Assembly (NCBI RefSeq): GCF_030272615.1 | Contig: NC_081415.1 | Coordinates: forward strand, 623,161,740 to 623,225,739 | Source: Cryptomeria japonica | Lineage: Eukaryota; Streptophyta; Pinopsida; Cupressales; Cupressaceae | Reading direction: 5' to 3' | DNA length: 64,000 nt | Part shown: positions 56,491-64,000 of the stretch, piece by piece | Layout of the letters: each line of letters opens with the position of its first letter | Numbering within the stretch: the first letter of the stretch is position 1 | The notes under the pieces: model-generated | Databases searched by the model: none | Seen by the model: only the letters and a program-made list of their open reading frames with translations | What the model was told of the DNA's origin: nothing | Translations under genes and position numbers: made by a program

Positions 56491-59400
56491 GAACAAAAGA
56501 TAATAAAATGAATCTAGAAATACATATACTTATTTTTCAAAACCTAGAAATATTAATCACATATCAAATCAAGAAGTAGAATCTAATGTAATACTTTTAA
56601 TTGTGTATATGATGTGTAAAAGGGAGATCATAATAATTCTAATAAATTTTAATACAAAACATATAAAAAATATTTATTAATCTAAGAAATTTTGAATACA
56701 TGTTTATAGATCTAATAGGATATGAAAATATTAGGAAAGTGGAGATCTACAAATCCACTATAAGAATAGGAAAAACTAGAAGAAATTGAGGTTGTGTAAT
56801 ATTGAATGTATTGACTACAAATGTAGAGGAAAATATACATTCATTATTGCTCACCTAGTCCATCAACACAAATAAACATAAATTACTAAATGATAGCAAT
56901 ATAAAAAAAATTATTATTATAATATATATAAACTAGGATAATCAATAAAAAAGTGGGTGGTGCTTAAGCTATGGCTAAAGAATATTTTCTAAAAATAAAC
57001 ATTCTAGAATGAAATTCATGTATACTAAAAGGTCACCTCGATATAATAATAATTTTTTTCTTTTTTCATTTTTTATCTATCTTGTTAAAGATTATTTTTT
57101 GTGATCTACATTATGTATAGGTGATCCAAAAATAGTGTGTTCCACTTTTTCTTCAAAGTGGGACATTGAAATCAACATTTTTAAGAAAAAAATAATTTTT
57201 AACACTTATAGCAAGTTACATATTAAGAATTTAACAATAATGTCAAATCCTGATTTTTGAGACTTCATGCATAGATTTTAAATGTAAATTTTAATAATTT
57301 AAATAAACTAATCATTTTATTTTCTATAATTTTTAATTACATTTTAATAGTTAACAATATTTTTTAAATGTGTCATTTATACCACACAACATATGTTTCT
57401 ATATAAAAGTATAAAATTATAATTTTGTAGCATAAATTGATAACATAAATTTTTTGAAAGTGGTGTTTTCAATTTGTTGGTCAAATATAAGATTAAAAGC
57501 ATAGAATTATGTGGAAAATCTGAGGCCTAAAGTGGAAAGGAAATCTATAAGACCTACATTCAGAGGATCTTGAAAAGAAGGTATACAAGTAGCTTCTAAA
57601 TAAAGGGAGGTCCTTCCAAAGATAAAATAAAGAGATTATTCCAAGAAAACATATAAGTAAACCAACAATAATGTGTAACAAACAATGGACATTATATCCT
57701 TCTATTTAGATAGGGATGAAATGTAGGAACCACTTTTGTTCCAAGGTGTTTCCTCAAATCTAGATCCATTTTTTTAACTTTTACGAATAAAACTTCATTC
57801 AAAGGACTCCTTGAATGAAGGTCCCTTTTTCCCTTTTATGGAAATTATGTTTGATTGAATTTTATTTTATATTGTAAAGCTTCAAATTAAGGATCATGTT
57901 TTTTAAGGAATCTTTGTTCAAGGAAATACCTTGGAATGAAGGTTTTTCCTATTTTCACCCCCATTTAAATTGAAATGTCTAATGTCCCAATTTTGGGTCT
58001 CATTATTGTTTGTTCACCCATATATAATCATGGAATAATCTTATAGCTATAGATTTCACTTGTCATAAAGTAAAAATTTAGTTTATTGCCTCCTTAGATG
58101 AGCTTTATTTTATTTTTTACTTCTACTAATTTGATGGTTGACATTATTTTAAAATACCTTGGAATGATTATCATTTTAACATGAGGAGAAATGTTTTTCA
58201 GGATGGACATTCTATACAACATGTAAAGATATTTAAATATAGCAAGTGAAACCATAAAAAGATGTATGCATATTCTTCACCTATTTTGTAAAGCCAAATC
58301 AAAGTATATAATATAAATTAGTCCATTAATTCTCTAAAATAAAAAAAATAATACTTGAGAAATGATAGGCGATAAAATAAATGCAATTAAATTTATATAG
58401 ATATTAACACATACAATTATATATTTTAAAAATTAATTGGTGTTGGTCTTTTTGTTTGCATAGCTTAAAAATATACACTTATTCTAGCTTTGTCCCCCTT
58501 ATTGTGGAGTTGGACGACTCTTTTTTAAGATCCTCCATCTTTTCTCTTTGAAGGGTTTTATTTATTGAACTAATAGACTTATGCCTTGATTTAGTGATTC
58601 AAATCTATAGATCTCTTGGGAAAAACATCTTATTTTTAAATTGGATACAAAAATTTATCCTTATGGAAAGGGCTTCCTTAGATTCATTCTATAATTGAAG
58701 GACTATATTTAATTCTCATTCTTGGTTGTGAGGCCAACATGTCCTCCTATTTAATCTTTGGGTTTCTTCTTATAATCCTTTTATCGATTTTTTTAATCAA
58801 CTTCTAGTTTGTATTTTCCTCTTGAATCTTTCCCTCCTTTTTTTGTGCAATTTATACTATATTAAAGTTGATACTGCCACTACTTTTTCCTTTCATACCA
58901 TCTATGCTCATAATCTCGAGGAGTTAAATTTTTATGTGACTCTCTCAGTGGAGGTTTCTTTCATAGGTTGTTGATAGATCTTTGAGTCAAACTTTTGATT
59001 ATAGATGCATCTCCTTTTAGTGTAGAAAATGTTTTAGTATTGCTCATTTGGAATCATTTTCTCTTGCTTTAAGGTCACACATTCTTCCTCTTGGTTGAAT
59101 AATTATTTGATAAACATTTCACTATGGAGGTGATTGAGGTTCATTTTAGATTGAAAGGTTTATATGTCTCCTATTTCTATTGATGATTGTTCCTAACACT
59201 CTTATGTTTCTTTTTGTTATTTTGCCCCTTTTGGTTCATAGGAGTGATGTTGGCATGCCTCCTCTAGTTTAATGGATACTTCTCAATTATTTTCTTACTT
59301 GAATAACATTTTCTCTTTGTTTCTTCCCTAATTTGTGTCCTAGATCAGGATTGCCCTTCCTACTATCCTCTTTTTGTGGATGATAATACTGATATTTCTT

Positions 59401-59627
59401 GGAATGAAATGTCTTTAATTGTTTATTTTTTATAGCTTTATTACACATGTTCCATTTATTAATTGTTGATCACCAACAATGTTATTAAAAAAAAAATTAA
59501 AAATATCAAAACCTTCTTAAATCCTTGTTTAAATAAAAAAACATTAATTTTTATTAAACATTTATTTAATTAAAAAGAGAAAATAAAAACAAATCACGTA
59601 ATTTTAAATACAGGTGCCACATAATGG
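56491..59627. other. AT-rich region without a recognisable gene
   Basis: Long A/T runs and stops in all frames. CCTTGAATGAAGGTCCCTTT near 57810 and CTTGGAATGAAGGTTTTTCC near 57931 are related words. The 58500-59450 part is pyrimidine-rich and may be a decayed element, but no motif is identifiable. Confidence 0.5.
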
Positions 59628-59664
59628 GTGTATAATTTACCTTTTTTATTTTATAATTTTTTTT

Positions 59665-59800
59665 TCGATACCGAGGGTATCCCTGTGATCCAAAACTTGC
59701 TACCGATCCCCCCTCTTAAATTCAGTAAGGGAGTTGAACCTAAAACCAATGGGGAGAAAACCCACCGCCCAATCCAACTCACCTACCTGTTCGGGCTCTT
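59665..59800 (-). mobile_element. tRNA-derived SINE, reverse orientation
   Basis: The minus strand reads GGTAGGTGAGTTGGATTGG, close to a tRNA D-arm/box A (GGTAGCTCAGTTGGTTAGG). About 40 nt later AGGTTCAACTCCC is a good box B. A tRNA-unrelated tail with GGGGGGATCGGTAGCAAG follows. It lies immediately upstream of the LINE fragment. Confidence 0.55.
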
Positions 59801-59829
59801 TGTAATTTTATAATTGATTGTAATACCAA

Positions 59830-61345
59830 ATCCTAAATGGATCTTCCATTCTCTCGAAGTTCAGAAACCTTGGAAGGTTTTAATCAGACACAATATTGAG
59901 AGGGTTGTCCCTAAGAATGCTAAGTCATGGAAGGGTTTACCTCTCACCGACCTTGTGGCCGTTGGTTTTCCCATTTCTATCCAGGGCACTTGTGTGCTCA
60001 AGTCTATTTGGAAAGCCTGGGAACATGTTAGGGGTTTTTGGTCAACAATGGTGACCTAATTCATGGTGAGAGATCTTTATGGTGGAACCTCTTCCATGCT
60101 GGCAAACCCTTGGCCCTTACTCAAGGATGCCTAGTTAGAGCTTGGGCTAGCAAAGGGATCAAATATCTTATTGACATTTTGGAACATGATACTCTTATTA
60201 CGTGGGAAGATCTCAGCTCAAAATTTAACCTCACCCCCGCTAAAAAAAAAACCTACAACATGATTAAGTAGACTTCTATTGATTTCGATCTTCCTAAAGA
60301 TTGTGATGCTGATTCTCATAGATTTATGTCTTTTAAATGGGCTGATGGTACTCTTTTGGCTAAAATCAAGGCTCCTAACATTTACTCTGTCTTAACTTAT
60401 GAGGCTTCCATCATTAATCATGTTAACATTTTATGGTATTTTGATCTGTCTGTTATGCAGTGGCAAAAGACCTTCAACATGCTATGGAAAAGTCTGATCG
60501 AGCCAAAAATAAAGTGCTTTAAATGGCTTATGATACTTAATAGATTTCCTCTCTAGAGGAATTATGATAATAATGATTTATGCTCTATTTGTAAACTTCC
60601 TGAGACTGGCAAGCATATTTTCTTTGATTGCTCCATTGCTAAGGAAATCCGGTTAATGTTTGGCTTTTCTATCCCTGATCTTGTGAATATTATGGAAATT
60701 ATTTCTGGGCACATTAAAGGATTAAAAAAGAATGCTAATATTTTTTGGTTTACTTTATCTGCCAATATTCTTCGGTATATTTGGAAAATTAGGAATGCTG
60801 ATAGGTTTGAAGGCCAAGCTAGGGCCCTTACTGAGTCCTTTCGAAGACTCACATTCTTCAAAATTGTTGTGCAGGTTGCCTCTACTATGAACGTTGAGAG
60901 ACACAAGCTCCTAAGGTTCCTCGAAGATGGTCACACCACCATGTTGATCAATGAGATGAAGGATGGTTATGAGTGGAGACGCAACAAGGACAACCTATCC
61001 TCCTTTGAGGAGGCTCTCAAGAAGCTGAACAACGAAATTAAAGATAACACGGAGCCCTCCTACACCCAAGTTGAGATGCTGGCACAGATTCAGAGCCAAA
61101 AGACCATTGTTTGGATGGAAGGACCTCAGGGATGGGCGGCATGGGTTGAACCCCATGACGACATCCTCTCTTGATGCTTTTGTTGACTTCTCATGATGCA
61201 GTTAGTTTGTTCATACTCTTTTGTACGGATTACACACCCTGTTGATTAGTTGGGTTTTTGTTGTCCTGTGGCAGTGACAGCTATGTTTTGCTGAGGCCTG
61301 GCCGCCTTGTTATGGATTCTCTCGATTTTTAATATAATTTTTTTT
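59830..61345 (+). mobile_element. 5'-truncated LINE, C-terminal end of ORF2
   Basis: It begins within ORF2 (WIFHSLEVQKPWKVLIRHNI, SWKGLPLTDL). After a +1 frame change near 60045 a single frame runs to 61174 with stops at 60271 and 60556. The zf-RVT region reads WQKTFNMLWKSLIEPKIKCF (60462), then KWLMILNRFPL, and CSICKLPETGKHIFFDC (60580-60630) with C, C, H and C ligands. The last 170 residues are open, ending WMEGPQGWAAWVEPHDD. A 3' untranslated stretch follows to the T/A-rich tail near 61340. Loss of the 5' part is the normal result of incomplete LINE reverse transcription. Relatively few stops suggest it is younger than the 14-kb LINE. Confidence 0.9.
60656..61174 (+). pseudogene. LINE ORF2 C-terminal 172 codons
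   Basis: The longest open part of the LINE fragment, in the same frame as the zf-RVT block. It includes LSANILRYIWKIRNADRFEG, the W-x-x-RN motif that follows zf-RVT in plant LINEs. The C-terminus is charged and ends at a TGA before the 3' untranslated region. Confidence 0.85.
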
Positions 61346-61970
61346 AATAAATTTATTAAATTAAAAACAAATTAGTTAATTAAAAATTTATTTAATTATA
61401 ATCTTAATTATATAATTGCAATTGCAAGAAGAATATAATGTACTCTAATCTTTATCATAATTATAATATTTTTTAAGATTATAATTAATAATTATTATAG
61501 AATTTATAGCTTAATTAATTACTACCAAATTAAAGATAATTATTTATTTTATAATAATCTTATTAAACAATTATTTAACTAAAAAATCTAAATAAGCATA
61601 AATTAGGGAAAATAATTATCTAAAATTATATATATTAATAATTGATTACAATATTTTTAATTGTTGAAGAGTTGAAAATAATATTTGGTAAATTAGAATT
61701 ATATGTTATATATTTGTAACTCTAAATTAAATAATTAAATAATCTATATAATTTTTAATCTAAATCAAATCGAATAAAATTAAATCTTAGAAATATAAAA
61801 GTAAATTGATTTCTATAATAACTATACTTATATTAATTCTAATAAATAATTGTCCTTCTAATTAATTCTTGTTATTTTTCATAAAAGAATATAAATAATA
61901 TTAGAATTTAAAAAATAATAATTTTTTATTAAATTATATATAATATAATATATTATAATGAATATAATTG
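61346..61970. other. Very AT-rich spacer
   Basis: Mostly TTAATTA and ATAATTAT words. No gene or clear repeat unit. Confidence 0.7.
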
Positions 61971-61977
61971 TATTTAG

Positions 61978-62060
61978 GGCTTCGGCCCTAGCTCGCCTGG
62001 TCGTGGATCGCAACTTAAGGCATGGGTATGCTCCCCATGGTCTTGAGTTCGAGTCCCCAG
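61978..62060 (+). mobile_element. tRNA-derived SINE
   Basis: CCCTAGCTCGCCTGGTCGTGG is a box A-like D-arm. GCATGGGTATGCTCCCCATG forms an anticodon-arm-like stem with a seven-base loop. GAGTTCGAGTCCCC is a near-perfect box B. The acceptor stem does not close and the base before the anticodon is not T, so it is a SINE head rather than a functional tRNA gene. It sits in AT-rich DNA with a T-rich tail after CTTTCGTGTTC. Confidence 0.65.
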
Positions 62061-62189
62061 CTGTGTTAACTCTCCTTTCCTTTCGTGTTCTATAATCAAT
62101 TGTAATTATCATGTTAACTATAATTTTAATTTTAATTTTAGTAACTTTATTTAACAACTTATATCATAGTTAATATAAAATCGTATACG

Positions 62190-62560
62190 TGCCCTTTCTG
62201 CAGATGTCCTCAAAGTGTTGATGGAGATGAACTCTTCTGAAAGTTAGACTGTACAACTTAATCTCATTGAGATAGTGTATTCGACAATTATACATGGGAG
62301 AGAAAACAAAGCGACTGTACAGAAAATTGCATAAGATTCCATTGTTTCTTGTGTGCATCGAAGCATTGTTTCTTTGTTGAATGCAAGAATTTTGATGTGA
62401 ACAAAACCTCGAGAAGTGGTGGACAAGATATGACAAACAAATCTGCTTTTACCTGAATGCATCGCTTTGGAATACAGGTAGTACGCTGCGTTAATTGTAA
62501 AATAAGCAAACGGTATTTTGTCATTTTTATGGGAATAAATGCACTTTCATATATAATGTG
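62190..62560 (+). pseudogene. Partial copy of the RING-H2 gene 3' end and its 3' flank
   Basis: From GTGCCCTTTCTGCAGATGTC the frame reads CPFCRCPQSVDGDELF and stops. This corresponds to CPLCRCPLLPPPESGDGE of the intact gene, i.e. only the last two RING cysteines and a shortened tail. The following 300 bp match the intact gene's 3' flank in order. The 5' end of the copy is abrupt, in AT-rich DNA about 130 bp after a SINE. It cannot encode a RING domain. Confidence 0.85.
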
Positions 62561-62574
62561 ATATGAAGTTAAAA

Positions 62575-62844
62575 TATTTTTTCCATACGCACCAGTTTCA
62601 TATGATGATTCTTTTTATTTTATGAGTGGAACGGGAAGGGTTAGATATGATTATTATATTTGAAAATATTTTATAATAATCCTATGTCTTTAATCATGAG
62701 GTTGGTGAATATTTTTTCCATACCCACCACTTTCATATAATGATTATTTTTATTTTATAAGTGGAACAGGAAGGGTTAGATATGATTATAATATTTGAAA
62801 ATATTTTATAATACTTATATGTCTTTGATCATGAGGTTGGTGGA
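62575..62844. repeat. 135-bp tandem duplication
   Basis: TATTTTTTCCATACGCACCA at 62575 and TATTTTTTCCATACCCACCA at 62710 start two copies. Each continues through GGAAGGGTTAGATATGATTA and GATCATGAGGTTGGTG. The locus at 53 kb has only one copy at the same place. Confidence 0.9.
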
Positions 62845-64000
62845 TTTGACTAACAATTCACATTTAGTTTTAATTTGACTATAATTTTATAAAAATATCT
62901 TTAACTTTTTTATAAAATCCTAGCAAAGTAATTCAATTTTCATTCATAATCATTCTTTTATATTAAAAAAAAAAGTATTAATTTTTCTCGTGAATTTATG
63001 CACCAATAGATATTTGTATCAAAGGTAAGGCAAGTGTAATAATTACTATAACAAATCTTTATCTTCTTTCTTCGAAATGGAAATAAATTGTTAACTTGGA
63101 AAAATCATAAAATTAAATGTCACCTAGATTGTGAATCTATCAATGTCCACATAGTTGGTTAGTTCAATTTTTGTGTATGTTAGATTTTATTTTGGTAATG
63201 TTAGAGAAAGGGTTTGAGAGAAACAACCATTGATGGGAACAAGGGGTAAAACCCCTCATGGAGGTCAAGAGGAGTATTAGTCAATCCAAAATAGTAGATG
63301 AAGGGATAGTTGCATACCTTTGCATCTAGTCTAATTCTACTTGATTTGTTCTATCAAATAGTGAATTTAGGGTAGATGAATGGATGCTGACTAATGAGGT
63401 TTGAGAACCACAATGAGGTGTCTGGATATAAGTGACAGAGGTAAGAGGGGTGGATGAAGTAATGGATTAGACTAATGACAATGAAGAGGAATTATTCTTT
63501 ATACAATTTAAAGTATGGGATATATTGTTGTGTATTAAAGTGACTTGGCTAAGTGATGTAACAATAAGTCTAGTATTGATGGATGAAACAAGCATGGAAG
63601 TGTTCTTGAATCAAGGTAATTAGATAGATTTAAATTCACAAAGGAGACGTAAATTTTTAGATGGATAGATACTAAAGGGTTGTAGACTAGTAGTCATGGT
63701 ATTGTGTAGATGGGTTTTGATGGCAGAAGGTGAAATGTTTGAGGAGGGATCTATTGTAGAGGTATGGGTAGAATAATATGCAATAGTCACTATAGATGAA
63801 GTAGGATAAGTGTAAACTACCTAGAAAGTTTCTAATCCATATGTTTTGTTAGAAAAACATCATGAAACATATTTGTTATCTATTCAAGACAATTTACACT
63901 AGCCAAAATACCTAACTCTTTTTCAAATTCTTGGTTGTTCAAATAAGCATCATGGTCTCACTTCTTATTGTTCTCATTATGAAAATCAAAACATTTATTT
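62845..64000. repeat. Continuation of the 53-kb-like flank, then interspersed repeat copy 4
   Basis: 62845-63250 matches 54310-54700 and 53340-53735. From 63250 the block CCCCTCATGGAGGTCAAGAG to the window end matches 55660-56400. Unlike that copy, it is not interrupted by the solo-LTR-like insertion. No coding frame. Confidence 0.75.

Noticed and set aside
61978-62060. Functional tRNA gene
   Set aside because: Boxes A and B are good, but the acceptor stem does not pair and the base before the anticodon is not T.
61879-62157. 92-codon minus-strand frame with SNSRPWGAYPCLKLRS
   Set aside because: This is the reverse reading of a SINE box B and anticodon-like region, not a gene.
1-64000. CRISPR array, operon or prokaryotic-style system
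   Set aside because: The tandem repeats lack regular unique spacers, and all gene content is plant transposable-element or plant-gene type.

Overview
The window looks like intergenic DNA from a large, AT-rich plant nuclear genome. Plant-type Copia and Gypsy retrotransposons, DUF4283-type LINEs, a CACTA (En/Spm) transposase, initiator-Met-tRNA primer sites and a plant RING-H2 gene all point that way. The long LTRs, nested insertions and heavy decay suggest a gymnosperm such as a conifer, but that is inference. Only one gene reads as intact: a single-exon RING-H2 (BRH1/RHA-like) E3 ligase at 51969-52463 (+). Almost everything else is transposable-element sequence broken by stops and frameshifts.

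Layout. 1-2.26 kb (-): a broken, apparently multi-exon SET-domain gene that runs off the left edge. 3.35-3.58 kb: a large ATC microsatellite. 3.6-7.6 kb (-): a decayed CACTA transposase with recognisable domains in canonical order. 7.7-13.5 kb: no recognisable gene, but short tandem repeats, a tRNA-like SINE remnant and a roughly 90-nt near-perfect hairpin at 11.1 kb. 13.6-15.5 kb (-): LINE ORF1 plus the start of the endonuclease, missing its 3' part. 17.0-21.7 kb (+): a Gypsy 5' LTR, primer site, a reiterated gag-like ORF and a protease, cut at 21731 by a Copia LTR. 26.6-29.8 kb (+): Copia pol lacking gag and LTRs. 31.0-32.5 kb and 33.6-34.4 kb (+): 3' fragments of two further Copia lineages.

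36.5-48.6 kb holds a nested pair. An outer Copia (+) with about 1.2-1.4 kb LTRs is split at its 3' polypurine tract by an inner Copia (-, 42044-46748). The inner element has about 480-bp LTRs, an exact 5-bp duplication AGAAG, primer site and polypurine tract. It carries gag and protease but no integrase, reverse transcriptase or RNase H, so it is a non-autonomous derivative. Its likely relative with RT/RNase H is the 31.0-32.5 kb fragment.

48.6-64 kb: two SINE-like units, the RING-H2 gene, an internal tandem duplication, a solo-LTR-like insertion with a 51-bp minisatellite, a 5'-truncated LINE, more SINEs, and a second partial copy of the RING gene's 3' end with its flank at 62.2 kb. An unnamed interspersed repeat recurs at 16, 50, 56 and 63.5 kb in the same orientation.

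I see no convincing new defence or metabolic system. The best leads are the SET-domain gene beside the CACTA transposase, the gag-protease-only nested Copia with a novel ORF, the 11.1-kb hairpin, the reiterated Gypsy gag protein and the RING-gene segmental duplication. All similarity statements come from reading translations and comparing segments by eye; no alignment or database search was run.
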